A stretch of 64,000 nt of DNA from assembly GCA_014859095.1 (NCBI GenBank), contig JACUUV010000002.1:94376-158375 (forward strand). The letters run 5' to 3'. Position numbers and translations under genes: made by a program. Below are positions 9,898 to 19,641 of the stretch, piece after piece. How positions within the stretch are numbered: the stretch's first letter is position 1; every line of letters begins with the position of its first letter. This DNA is from Clostridia bacterium (GTDB taxonomy: Bacteria; Bacillota; Clostridia; Peptostreptococcales; Acidaminobacteraceae). A model generated the notes under the pieces. That model did no database searches and was not told where the DNA came from. It worked only from the letters and a program-made list of their open reading frames with translations.

Positions 9898-11343
9898 ATG
9901 TTTGACCATAAGAAAACACCGGTCTTTACCGCTATGCAAGAATACCGAGACCGCAAAGTGATTCCATTTGACGTCCCTGGTCACAAGCATGGTCGCGGAC
10001 TGAAAGAATACAAGGATTATTTTGGCGATGCCATGTTGGAACTGGATGTTAACTCCATGAAACCTTTGGATTTCCTGGGAAATCCCATTGGTGTCATCAA
10101 AGAATCAGAAGAATTGCTGGCCGACGCTTTCGGTGCCGATCAGGGATATTTCATTGTCAATGGTACATCTTTTGCCGTTCAAGTCATGATTATGGCAGCA
10201 GTCCGCAGTGGCGACAAGATCATTCTACCGAGAAACGTTCACAAATCCGCTATCAACGCACTCATCTTATGTGGTGCTTTGCCTGTATATATGGAACCTG
10301 AAATCGATGAGGAAATGGGCGTATCCCATAACATCACACTTAATGCTCTTGAAAGAGCCTACAATGCTCATCCGGATGCAAAAGCAGTATTTATAATCAA
10401 CCCGACCTATTATGGGGCTGTATGCGATCTCAAAACCGTTGTCGACTATTGCCATTCCAGAGACATGTTGGTTCTTGTTGACGAGGCTCATGGTACGCAT
10501 TTCCATTTCAATGACGCATTTCCACTCAGTGGCATGCAGGCAGGAGCAGACGTCTCCGCTGTCAGTCTTCACAAAACCGGCGGATCATTGACGCAAAGTT
10601 CCGCACTGCTCGTGAATGATCGGGTTATTGACGGTCATTATGTTCGAAAAATCATCAACCTCATGCAGACCACAAGTCCCTCTTATCTGCTTATGGGGTC
10701 ACTGGATGTCGCCAGAAAACAGCTGGTACTTCATGGAGAAGCGATGCTGAACCATATAATAGATGTGGCTGAGTACGCACGCAAAAAAATCAATGCCATA
10801 CCCGGATGCTATGCCATCGGACGTGAAGCCGTCGGCAATCCAGGCATTTATAATTTCGACCCCACAAAGCTCAGTGTGACCACCAGGAACATGGGACTCA
10901 ATGGCATGGAGCTTTATGATTTGCTTCGTGACGATTACAATATTCAAATGGAGACTGGTGACATATTTAACTCACTGGCTATTTTAAGCCTCGGAGATGA
11001 CTACGATCATGTGGATGCATTGATCGATGCCCTCACCGATATCCAAAAAAAATGCCAAGGCGAACGAATCGAGTATAAAAAAATAGATTTGCATTACCCT
11101 GAAGTGGTATTAACACCTAGAGAAGCATTCTACGCTGAAAAGGTTGTTTTACTTCTGGAGGATACTGCAGGAAGAATCAGCGGCGAATCGCTGATGAGTT
11201 ACCCACCTGGCATTCCCGTCGTAAGTTACGGCGAGCTTATCAATAACTCAGTCATCGAACAAATCAAGCTTTTCAAATCTTCCCACGGTATCATCACCGG
11301 CATGGAAGATCCTGAGGCAAACACCATTAAAGTCATTAAGTGA
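9898..11343 (+). CDS. speA: Orn/Lys/Arg decarboxylase family, probable arginine decarboxylase
   Basis: PFDVPGHKHGRG, VDEAHGTHFHF, VSLHKTGGSLTQSSALLV (PLP lysine); clustered with speD/speE/agmatinase. Confidence 0.9.
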   Translation: MFDHKKTPVFTAMQEYRDRKVIPFDVPGHKHGRGLKEYKDYFGDAMLELDVNSMKPLDFLGNPIGVIKESEELLADAFGADQGYFIVNGTSFAVQVMIMAAVRSGDKIILPRNVHKSAINALILCGALPVYMEPEIDEEMGVSHNITLNALERAYNAHPDAKAVFIINPTYYGAVCDLKTVVDYCHSRDMLVLVDEAHGTHFHFNDAFPLSGMQAGADVSAVSLHKTGGSLTQSSALLVNDRVIDGHYVRKIINLMQTTSPSYLLMGSLDVARKQLVLHGEAMLNHIIDVAEYARKKINAIPGCYAIGREAVGNPGIYNFDPTKLSVTTRNMGLNGMELYDLLRDDYNIQMETGDIFNSLAILSLGDDYDHVDALIDALTDIQKKCQGERIEYKKIDLHYPEVVLTPREAFYAEKVVLLLEDTAGRISGESLMSYPPGIPVVSYGELINNSVIEQIKLFKSSHGIITGMEDPEANTIKVIK

Positions 11344-11357
11344 CTAAGGAGGTAAAA

Positions 11358-12203
11358 ATGGAACTTTGGTACACAGAAAAACACACGGATACCGTTGACT
11401 TTTCAATTAAAGTCAAAAAACACTTTTACTCTGAAACGAGCCCGTTTCAACAAATTGATTTCTTTGAATCCGAAGAATTCGGCACATTTTTCACACTTGA
11501 CGGTCTCATGATGGTCAACGAAAAAGACGAATTTGTCTATCACGATATGATCACACACGTCGCAATGGCGACCAATCCCGACATTAAGCGCGTACTTGTC
11601 ATAGGCGGTGGCGACGGTGGTACCGTCAGAGAGCTTACCAGATACCCGCATATCGAGAAAATCGATATGGTTGAAATTGACGAAATGGTTGTTCGTGCAT
11701 GTGAGAAGTATCTTCCAATCACATCATCAAAACTGACCGATACAAGAGTGAGCCTTTATTTCGAAGACGGATTGAAGTTCATTCATGGAAAAGAAAATGT
11801 CTATGATCTGATTTTAGTGGACTCCACGGATCCAATCGGTCCTGGTGAAGGTCTTTTTTCTGAAGCCTTCTACAACGATTGTTATGCAGCGCTTTCTGAA
11901 AACGGCATTTTGATCAACCAACATGAAAGTCCATATTATCCAAGCTATGCCCGTGAAATGAAACGTTCACATTCAAAGATAAAAAAGTTATTCCCGATCA
12001 GTCAGGTTTATCAATTCCATATGCCGACATATCCATCCGGTCATTGGCTTTTTGGTTTCGCATCGAAAAGACTCGATCCAATCAAGGATTTCAAACCCGA
12101 AATATGGTCAGAACTTGGCATAGAGACCAAATACTACAACACTGATTTGCATGTAGGCTGTTTCGCACTCCCTACTTTCGTAAAAAAAATGCTAGAAGAA
12201 TAG
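11358..12203 (+). CDS. speE: spermidine synthase
   Basis: VLVIGGGDGGTVREL, LVDSTDPIGPGEGLF; ATG 11358 with aaggagg SD. Confidence 0.96.
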   Translation: MELWYTEKHTDTVDFSIKVKKHFYSETSPFQQIDFFESEEFGTFFTLDGLMMVNEKDEFVYHDMITHVAMATNPDIKRVLVIGGGDGGTVRELTRYPHIEKIDMVEIDEMVVRACEKYLPITSSKLTDTRVSLYFEDGLKFIHGKENVYDLILVDSTDPIGPGEGLFSEAFYNDCYAALSENGILINQHESPYYPSYAREMKRSHSKIKKLFPISQVYQFHMPTYPSGHWLFGFASKRLDPIKDFKPEIWSELGIETKYYNTDLHVGCFALPTFVKKMLEE

Positions 12204-12212
12204 GAGTTTACA

Positions 12213-13061
12213 ATGCACTCGAATATCCATACTTTTATTGGTTGTGATGCTTCATTTGAAGAATCGCAACTCATCATTTTCGGAGCTCCCTTCGATTCGA
12301 CCACCTCATTCAGACCCGGTACGCGATTCGCACCGGATTACATCAGAATGGACTCTTTTGGTCTGGAAACATACAGCCCATACAATGAAAAGGATTTGAC
12401 TGATTATGCCCTTACCGACATCGGCAATCTGGATTTGCCTTTCGGCAATGCTGAAAAATCTCTCCAAATCATTGAGGACACCACGACGGAAATTCTCACG
12501 GCAGGAAAGAAACCTTTTCTAATCGGAGGAGAACATCTCGTTTCACTTGGCTCAATCCGAGCGGCATACAAGAAATATCCTAACATGAAACTATTGCACT
12601 TTGATGCACATGCAGACCTCCGTGACCAATATATGGGCGAACCTCTTTCCCACTCCGCTGTCATCAGACGCTCTTGGGACTTCATGGGCGACGGCACCAT
12701 ATTCCAGTTCGGAATCCGTTCCGGGGAAAGAGCTGAGTTTGAATGGGCGAAATCTCATACCCATCTCGAAAAATTCGGTTATGAGACATTGAAATCGGTT
12801 GTTGACTCGATAGGAAGCGATGATCCGGTTTACATCACCATTGATCTCGATGTATTTGATCCTTCCATCTTTTCCGGAACAGGCACACCTGAACCGGGTG
12901 GCTTGTTCTTCAGTGACATGATCAAGATTCTGAAAACCATCACCGGTCTCAATATCATTGGAGCCGATGTGGTGGAATTATCTCCTCATTACGACCAGAC
13001 CGGTGTCAGTACAGCAACGGCGTGCAAAGTCATAAGAGAGCTCATGCTCGCTATGTTATAA
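12213..13061 (+). CDS. speB: agmatinase / ureohydrolase family
   Basis: GGEHLVSLGSIRA, LHFDAHADLRD, YITIDLDVFDPSIFSGTGTPEPGG metal-binding motifs. Confidence 0.93.
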   Translation: MHSNIHTFIGCDASFEESQLIIFGAPFDSTTSFRPGTRFAPDYIRMDSFGLETYSPYNEKDLTDYALTDIGNLDLPFGNAEKSLQIIEDTTTEILTAGKKPFLIGGEHLVSLGSIRAAYKKYPNMKLLHFDAHADLRDQYMGEPLSHSAVIRRSWDFMGDGTIFQFGIRSGERAEFEWAKSHTHLEKFGYETLKSVVDSIGSDDPVYITIDLDVFDPSIFSGTGTPEPGGLFFSDMIKILKTITGLNIIGADVVELSPHYDQTGVSTATACKVIRELMLAML

Positions 13062-13097
13062 AAAAATAAGAACTTGCGAAAGCAAGTTCTTATTTTT
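13062..13097 (+). terminator. Rho-independent terminator after speB
   Basis: aaaaataagaacttgc-gaaa-gcaagttcttattttt, perfect 16-bp stem. Confidence 0.9.
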
Positions 13098-13107
13098 CGC
13101 AAAACAA

Positions 13108-13135
13108 AAGCCAAAAGTGCAAACACTCTTGGCTT
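13108..13135 (-). terminator. terminator hairpin of the flippase gene; stem reaches into its TAA
   Basis: aagccaaaagtg-caaa-cactcttggctt, one G-T wobble; directly at the CDS end (13134). Confidence 0.75.
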
Positions 13136-14666
13136 ATTGACCTAAATTTTCAAAATCCTGTTTGATGATCACTTTGAACAAATAAATGGACACCACATAA
13201 ACCAGTACGGCCGCAAATATTGAAATCAGCAAATTCAGTCTCATAGGAAGCGTTCCTTCGAGTCTGCCAAACAAGCTTGTCGCGGATATGATCATGAGAG
13301 CGTTGCTGAGAAGCGTGAGCCCGATTTTCTTCATAGTCTGATAATCTGGTGGCTGAATCCTATAAACCCGCCACAGATTCAGTACAGCAGCCACAGCGTA
13401 TGCAAGCAAAGTTGAAATTGCTGCACCATTGATGTTTATTGATGGTGTGCCGATCAACACATAAGCGGCGATTACTTTGACAATTGCTCCGATCAAAAGG
13501 TGTCTGACAGGTCTCTTGTATTCATTGAGTCCTTGCAAGATGCTCGTCGTAGCCAGATAAAGCGATAGAAATACGATCGAGAGCCCGAGAATTGATAACA
13601 CCGATGCCGCACCCATTGCAACATCAACTTTTGATGGATATAGGAAAAGTAATATTTGTTCAGAAAATGCCGCTATGCCAAGCCCCATTGGAAGACCGAG
13701 CAGTACTGAAAGTAAAATGCCGAACTGAATCTGATGGGGCAGTTCCGGACTTCGTCTCGTGAAACTTTTGGTCACCATTGGAAGCAAACTCACCTGAAGT
13801 GCTGAGAATACCACTTGTGACAGATTAATGATCGGTGCGGAATAGAATGATACAAAAGAATACATGATCGCCGATTCGGCGGCATATCCTATTTGACCGA
13901 GTCTCCAGATTACAAGCACCCCGTCGATCATGGAAAGCAGCGGCATGATTGAAGCGCCCATAGCAAGTGGCAACACCAATTTTCCGATTTTCTTCATCAC
14001 CGCACGAACATCTTTTACTTTATGTTTTCCTCCAGGATGAAATTTCCTGAATTTGACTACTACATATGCCCAACTGGATAGAGCTCCGAAAGCGGCTCCT
14101 GATGTTCCAGCGGCAGCCAGCATACTGTCACCTAAAGACAATCCTGCAAATATGACTACAAGCGCCAGTCCAAAAGTCACTCGACCGATCTGTTCAATCA
14201 ATTGTGACACACCATAAATCTGCAATCTCTGCTCACCTTGAAAGAAGCCCCTATAGCTCGCATTGATCGCCACAAAATACGAGGCGACCCCCAGCACATA
14301 AAATGAATACGTGCTTTCCGGGAACCCCAGAGCTCCGGATATGATTTTTGCAAACCCAATCAGAAAAAGTGCGGTAAACAGACCAAAAAAATTCATCAGC
14401 ATTTTTGCTACCGACAAAACGTCGAGTCCCGATGAGATGTCATCGTTCGCAACGGCTTCAGCCGTCAATTTTGCAATTACAGCAGGGATCGCAGCTGATG
14501 AGAGTACGATCAGCATGTTGTACCACGGATATGCAAGCGAATAATACGCTACCGCGTCTTCTGTCATAAACACAGCAAGAGGGACACGATAAAGTGCCCC
14601 AATAATTTTGATCAATATGCCGATGATGCCTAATATTCCTAAATTTCTTGCGAATTTATTTTTCAT
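13134..14666 (-). CDS. polysaccharide biosynthesis/MATE-like flippase (SpoVB/MurJ-like)
   Basis: multi-TM protein, KIIGALYRVPLAVFMTEDAVAYYSLAYPWYNMLIVLSSAAIPAVIAKL typical of the SpoVB family. Confidence 0.85.
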   Translation of the reverse strand: MKNKFARNLGILGIIGILIKIIGALYRVPLAVFMTEDAVAYYSLAYPWYNMLIVLSSAAIPAVIAKLTAEAVANDDISSGLDVLSVAKMLMNFFGLFTALFLIGFAKIISGALGFPESTYSFYVLGVASYFVAINASYRGFFQGEQRLQIYGVSQLIEQIGRVTFGLALVVIFAGLSLGDSMLAAAGTSGAAFGALSSWAYVVVKFRKFHPGGKHKVKDVRAVMKKIGKLVLPLAMGASIMPLLSMIDGVLVIWRLGQIGYAAESAIMYSFVSFYSAPIINLSQVVFSALQVSLLPMVTKSFTRRSPELPHQIQFGILLSVLLGLPMGLGIAAFSEQILLFLYPSKVDVAMGAASVLSILGLSIVFLSLYLATTSILQGLNEYKRPVRHLLIGAIVKVIAAYVLIGTPSININGAAISTLLAYAVAAVLNLWRVYRIQPPDYQTMKKIGLTLLSNALMIISATSLFGRLEGTLPMRLNLLISIFAAVLVYVVSIYLFKVIIKQDFENLGQ

Positions 14667-14730
14667 TAGTATGTCTCCAGTCAGTAATCTTTCAATATTA
14701 TATCACAGATTTACTCAGGAGCACATCAAA

Positions 14731-15690
14731 TCAATTGCCTTTTCCGCCACCTTTGTTTTTTCCATTGCCTTTGTTATCATTAGGTGATGCCGCTTTCTTT
14801 TCGGTAATTACAAACTTGGATGGTGTATTTTGTTCTTTGATCGCTTGTCCTGGTGGGACAGGTTTTTCGTTATCTATATTTTTGCTTTCTTCAACTTTTT
14901 TCTCTTGTCCAGGTGGTAAAGTAGGTTTTTCTTCCTCTTCAATTTGAGGTTCTGCATCAAGAGCAACCGGTTCTATTTCTACTGGTTCCTCTATCTTTTT
15001 CTCTTGACCTGGTGGTAAGAAGTTTTCTTTGGCCATTGCATAACGACCCAGTGACAATCCTTCACTTTTCGCATTCTTAAGTTCACTCGCTTCTCGAACT
15101 GTGGACACCAAAGTGAAATCGAAAGTGTATTCGGTCTCTTCTATTACATCCAAAATTTCAGTCATAAGCTCATCTGAGCCGGATTTGGAATTTTTTCTAT
15201 CAACCATTGCAGTTGCGAGAATCACATTATGGTTCTCATTTGTCAGATATCCCATGGCATTCGATAGTTTAATGAGCTCATTGATGACTGCATGGAGATC
15301 CTTATCTTCATTGAGCACGTAAGCTTCAAGCAGTTCATCTGCCTCGGTGTTCATCGGATCAATGCCTACGACTTTTCTGGATTCATCCACAGTGATTTGA
15401 AGACTCGGATTGATATCCAGGGAAACGACGGCATATGCAGCCGGCATAGCGATTTGAGACATCACAAGCGTCAGCAATACAAACGTGGCAACCGCAACTT
15501 GCGCCTTCAATCCAAAGACCCATCCCTTTTTTGAGGAAGGTTTTTCCACTAAATCACCTGATGTGTAAATTACATCAGCTCCGATTCTCATGGAGTCTTT
15601 TCTTTTGATGCGGTTGAAATGGCCATCACTCGTCATAACCACTGCATGAGATTCTAAAATTTCCATTATTTTGCCTTTATTGGCTCTCAT
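14731..15690 (-). CDS. rsgI: RsgI-like anti-sigma factor with PPGQ-repeat, Gly/Asn/Lys-rich C-terminus
   Basis: N-terminal RsgI domain (KGKIMEILESHAVVMTSDG), one TM, AAYAVVSLDINPSLQITVDESRKVVGIDPMNTEA; downstream of and overlapping sigI. Confidence 0.88.
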   Translation of the reverse strand: MRANKGKIMEILESHAVVMTSDGHFNRIKRKDSMRIGADVIYTSGDLVEKPSSKKGWVFGLKAQVAVATFVLLTLVMSQIAMPAAYAVVSLDINPSLQITVDESRKVVGIDPMNTEADELLEAYVLNEDKDLHAVINELIKLSNAMGYLTNENHNVILATAMVDRKNSKSGSDELMTEILDVIEETEYTFDFTLVSTVREASELKNAKSEGLSLGRYAMAKENFLPPGQEKKIEEPVEIEPVALDAEPQIEEEEKPTLPPGQEKKVEESKNIDNEKPVPPGQAIKEQNTPSKFVITEKKAASPNDNKGNGKNKGGGKGN

Positions 15691-16348
15691 ACTCATCACC
15701 CCTTATCACATCTCCGATCCACTCTTTTATGATGGAATATTCTTTATCGAAAATCACTGCTATTGATAAAATATATTTATTGTGTAAATATACAAATCTT
15801 CTACTCTCTTTGAACAACTTGACAATATTTGAAACCGGCAACTTAAGTTCCTTATAGATATAAGTCATGAAATTTTCATTTTCAGAAATCCTCATGCCAA
15901 GCCTGATTGCCCTTTTCCTTGAATTCACATGCTTTGGGCTGACATCCACCAGATCATCGAATGTGAAACCGAATTTTTTCAAATGCTCGGTGAATTCAGC
16001 GATTTCCATGCGCATATCCACTGAATCACTCTCATCCATGATGGCTTCCATGACATCCGATTCTGAAAGCTGATACCCTTTTCGATTCTCTTTTCTCAAA
16101 AAATCAATGACTCTATTTTTGATGACTGTAGTGGCAAAAGTCTCAAATTTACTTGTTGATCCGTCATAAGCATCTATGGCATTATTCAGGGCTTCAAGGC
16201 CAATTGAATATTCCATATCATTTTCTGTGCTTATGTATCTTCCCGTGACAGATGAAACCGTGTAAATTACGAATGGAATGTGTTCTTTTATAAAAATCTC
16301 TCTAGATACGGGATCTATCTTGGCTTCTTTCGCAGATATTGAATCCAT
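15677..16348 (-). CDS. sigI: RNA polymerase sigma factor SigI
   Basis: EYSIGLEALNNAIDAYDGSTSKFETFATTVIKNRVIDFLRKENRKG region 2 motif; paired with rsgI. Confidence 0.9.
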   Translation of the reverse strand: MDSISAKEAKIDPVSREIFIKEHIPFVIYTVSSVTGRYISTENDMEYSIGLEALNNAIDAYDGSTSKFETFATTVIKNRVIDFLRKENRKGYQLSESDVMEAIMDESDSVDMRMEIAEFTEHLKKFGFTFDDLVDVSPKHVNSRKRAIRLGMRISENENFMTYIYKELKLPVSNIVKLFKESRRFVYLHNKYILSIAVIFDKEYSIIKEWIGDVIRGDEYESQ

Positions 16349-16458
16349 CTAATCCTCCAATGATGATTAAGCATGACATTATGTTTCATTATATCACTGA
16401 AGTCCCATAATTGTTTTCACTAAGTTATACGTTCATAATATTAAGTTTTGGTGACACA

Positions 16459-16490
16459 CAAAAAAAAACACCCGAATGGGTGAATTTTTT
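16459..16490 (-). terminator. Rho-independent terminator after hydrolase gene
   Basis: minus-strand cacccattcgggtgttttttttt. Confidence 0.8.
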
Positions 16491-17308
16491 TATATTTTGA
16501 AGGTGCTACCGGCTGTATAGACAAATCCAATGACGCTGCTAAAAAATTCAATCGGTTTTTCATACATCGATGCATGACCGCAATTTTCTATCACAAGAAA
16601 TTTTGAATCCGGGATACACTGTGCAAGTTCTCTTTGACAAGATAATGGCGTAATGACATCCTCACTTGCCCCAATGATCAACGTAGGCACATTGAAACAC
16701 TTCAAATTTTCTCTCTCGTCATGGGTTTCAGCACTTCGAACCAGACGTATAAATCCCTCATACCATTTCTCGTCAAATAAGTGATCAAACATTTTTTCTC
16801 TCGCATCCAGCCAATCCGCCCTTGATTCATAAAATCCAGTGGAATAGATTGGTGGAATCGTTGCCTTGAAAAACGTCTTACCATCATAAGTGGATGCCGC
16901 ATGAATCCAGTTTTCACCAATCGCCCTAAGTTGTTTTCCTGTATAAGCAGTCGTATTGGCAAGAATCAAATGTTCGAGCACTCCAGGATAGCGCGTCACG
17001 AAATTCATGGCCACTTCTCCACCATAGGATATCCCCAGAAGTGTAACTCTTTTGAGCCCCAGTCCGCTGATGACATCATAAACAAGTTCCGATTGAATGG
17101 TTTGGTCATAAGTCGCGTCCAGATATTCTGACTTGCCTTGATCAAAAAAATCGACAAGAACGACTTTCATATGTTTCACCAAATAGGAGAGAAAAGGTTT
17201 CCAGCTTGCGCTGCTCATCATGATGCCATTGAGAATCATCAATGTCTTATCACTCTCACCATGAATCTCATAGTATATTTTTCCGTTTTTCGTCTCCAAA
17301 TAAGCCAT
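16490..17308 (-). CDS. alpha/beta hydrolase
   Basis: MAYLETKNGKIYYEIHGES start, LLGISYGGEVAMNF nucleophile elbow, ENCGHASMYEKP catalytic His region. Confidence 0.86.
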   Translation of the reverse strand: MAYLETKNGKIYYEIHGESDKTLMILNGIMMSSASWKPFLSYLVKHMKVVLVDFFDQGKSEYLDATYDQTIQSELVYDVISGLGLKRVTLLGISYGGEVAMNFVTRYPGVLEHLILANTTAYTGKQLRAIGENWIHAASTYDGKTFFKATIPPIYSTGFYESRADWLDAREKMFDHLFDEKWYEGFIRLVRSAETHDERENLKCFNVPTLIIGASEDVITPLSCQRELAQCIPDSKFLVIENCGHASMYEKPIEFFSSVIGFVYTAGSTFKI

Positions 17309-17309
17309 T

Positions 17310-18197
17310 TTAGTTCCCCTTAATGATTTCAACAACTTTGTCGAGCCTGTCCACCATAGGATTGTGAGCCGAATTTTCAAGAATTTCAAGTCTGGCTATC
17401 GGTTTAAGGGCATCGTAGATGCCTTCAGCCATGGTCACAGGGACGACCAGATCCTTATCTCCCTGGACAATCACAACGGGACACTTTATTTTCGAAATTT
17501 CATTTGTACCTTGTGAATAACCATTGTGCTCACCGGATAAATTGAATCTGGTGAGTGCGTAATCCACATCAACAAGATTTCTCTGCAAAAGCATTTCTTT
17601 TATATATCGATCGTAATCCTCTTCATCTGGAGTATTCCCTGCTGTATAGATTGCCATATTCCAAAGCATCTTATAAAATTTCGCATCTCCGGACTCAAGA
17701 GCTCTCAACACTGGAGCAACTTGGATGGGATCCATTTCAATTTCATCTTTCGTCATAAGCAATTGATCGAGAAGCGGCCCACCATTTGAATCCCTTTTAA
17801 ACATAGGGTATCCTTTGATGCCGACACTTTCAAGTAAAACGATTCTTTTCACCAAATCCGGGTTGTCGCATGCGAATTGCATTGCCACACCGCCACCGGT
17901 GGACCAGCCCACCACTTCAATATCTTTCAGTCTGAGTTTCTCAACGAAAAATTCAAGATCTTCACTGAGATCTTTCAAACTATCAAAGCGCTCGTGATAA
18001 GACGAATGACCAAACCCTCTCATGTCCACCGCAAAAATCTTGAAGTCGTCGTAAAGCTCATCCATCAGTTTATCGAAATGAAGCGATGAAGACATATTGC
18101 CATGAATCAATAAAAGATTTCTCTCTCCCTTGCCACCTTCTCTATACGCCAAAACTTCATTTCTAACCTGTATTTTTTTAAACTCAAACTCTTTCAT
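17310..18197 (-). CDS. alpha/beta hydrolase
   Basis: LLLIHGNMSSSLHFDKL, VVGWSTGGGVAMQF nucleophile elbow, ENSAHNPMVDR. Confidence 0.88.
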   Translation of the reverse strand: MKEFEFKKIQVRNEVLAYREGGKGERNLLLIHGNMSSSLHFDKLMDELYDDFKIFAVDMRGFGHSSYHERFDSLKDLSEDLEFFVEKLRLKDIEVVGWSTGGGVAMQFACDNPDLVKRIVLLESVGIKGYPMFKRDSNGGPLLDQLLMTKDEIEMDPIQVAPVLRALESGDAKFYKMLWNMAIYTAGNTPDEEDYDRYIKEMLLQRNLVDVDYALTRFNLSGEHNGYSQGTNEISKIKCPVVIVQGDKDLVVPVTMAEGIYDALKPIARLEILENSAHNPMVDRLDKVVEIIKGN

Positions 18198-18224
18198 CTA
18201 AAGACCTCCTTCATAACTTGACCG

Positions 18225-18258
18225 AAAAAAAGGGAATCGATTCAGCGACTCCCCTTTA
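18225..18258 (-). terminator. probable terminator between substrate-binding protein and hydrolase genes
   Basis: minus-strand aaaggggagtcgctgaatcgattcccttttttt. Confidence 0.65.
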
Positions 18259-18278
18259 ATCGATATCATTATACCCTA

Positions 18279-19544
18279 TCAGTTGATAATGGAAGCTATG
18301 GATTGAAGTGGTTTGACTTCAAGCCATTCACCATTGAGATTTTCATGGCTGATCTTTGAAAGATTCATTTCTTGGGTACCGGCTCTGAGTCCGTTACCAA
18401 AGTCAATCTCTCCACCGAACGGGTTCATGATCGGTGCGGATTCGAGAGCGTCCATATAGGTGTCCCAAGTGATGACGCCATCCACCCTTTTAAGACCTTC
18501 AACGAAGAAGTGTGCCGCAATCCAACCTGTCATTGCATAGACATTGGTCTCATAACCAACAGTGTACTCTGCAAACTCTTCAAGTGCAAGAGCTCTTTCG
18601 CCTTCAAATGATACCCAGCCATTGCCGTAAACATCAAATTTTCCTGCGATTTCATTGACTACACCTTGTGCGATTACAGGAGATACGTTGACATAAGTCG
18701 TGATGACATCTTTGTTCACGTTTTGTGCTGCAAGTTCCTTAAGAATTGTAGGAATAGTAGCTTGGATCGCCGCGCCAATTATAAAGTCAACATCTGCATC
18801 TTTTATAGATGTAACTGCTGAAGATACGTCAGTAGCACCTGCGGCAACCTGTTGAACCACAAGTTCCACACCTAGTTCTTTGGCCATGTTTTCCGCTCCC
18901 CACAAGAGGTCTTTGCCAGCATCATCGTTTGTATAGATGACACCGATCTTTGCCGCTTTAAAGTCACCGACAGCACGTGCGACCATGATTTGGCCTTCCG
19001 TCTTATAGATGGGTTGAACAGGGAATATATTTCTTTCATTGCCCACAGCATTGTCATTATATAGTTGTCCAATACCAGTCGCAAAGTAAACAGCCGGGAT
19101 ACCGTAGTTCTTCAAATCCTCTAAAGTGGCCGCTACTACAGGCGTACCGAAATGCCCAACTATCGCAAAAACTTTTTCATCTTCTACCATGCTTGATAGC
19201 GCCGCTTTGCCTTTGATTGGATCGAATTCATCGTCCGTGTGCTTGAATATGAGATCTCTACCTTGGATGCCACCTTGTTCATTGATCATACCGAAATATG
19301 CTTCAATTCCCGCATTGAACGGTACCCCTACAGGTGCAAAAGCTCCTGAAGTCGCGGCGGAGTTGGCGACAGTGATTTCAGTGTCAGTGATTCCTTGCGC
19401 CCATTTCAGTTCCTGGGCAGGTGCCGGAGCAGGAGTCGTGTCACCTTCTGTCGGTGCTGCAACTGCCGCAGGTTCTTCTTTCGCACAACCCGCGATAGAA
19501 AACACCAATACGAATACCAATAAAAGTGCTAAGATTCTTTTCAT
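18279..19544 (-). CDS. ABC transporter substrate-binding lipoprotein (branched-chain amino acid/amide type)
   Basis: lipobox VFSIAGCAKE, GITDTEITVANSAATSGAFAPVGVPFNAGIEAYF periplasmic-binding domain. Confidence 0.92.
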   Translation of the reverse strand: MKRILALLLVFVLVFSIAGCAKEEPAAVAAPTEGDTTPAPAPAQELKWAQGITDTEITVANSAATSGAFAPVGVPFNAGIEAYFGMINEQGGIQGRDLIFKHTDDEFDPIKGKAALSSMVEDEKVFAIVGHFGTPVVAATLEDLKNYGIPAVYFATGIGQLYNDNAVGNERNIFPVQPIYKTEGQIMVARAVGDFKAAKIGVIYTNDDAGKDLLWGAENMAKELGVELVVQQVAAGATDVSSAVTSIKDADVDFIIGAAIQATIPTILKELAAQNVNKDVITTYVNVSPVIAQGVVNEIAGKFDVYGNGWVSFEGERALALEEFAEYTVGYETNVYAMTGWIAAHFFVEGLKRVDGVITWDTYMDALESAPIMNPFGGEIDFGNGLRAGTQEMNLSKISHENLNGEWLEVKPLQSIASIIN

Positions 19545-19641
19545 ATAAATTTCCTCCTCTAGTTTTGGACCAGTGTCGGTTGACCCCCCACTGTCATTGA
19601 AGATCTATATCAGATCGAATCCTCTTCGATCAAATACCAAA

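Noticed and set aside
17308-17330. Overlap of two hydrolase ORFs as a frameshifted single gene
   Set aside because: Each ORF has its own complete alpha/beta hydrolase motif set; the overlap disappears when the second gene starts at 17308
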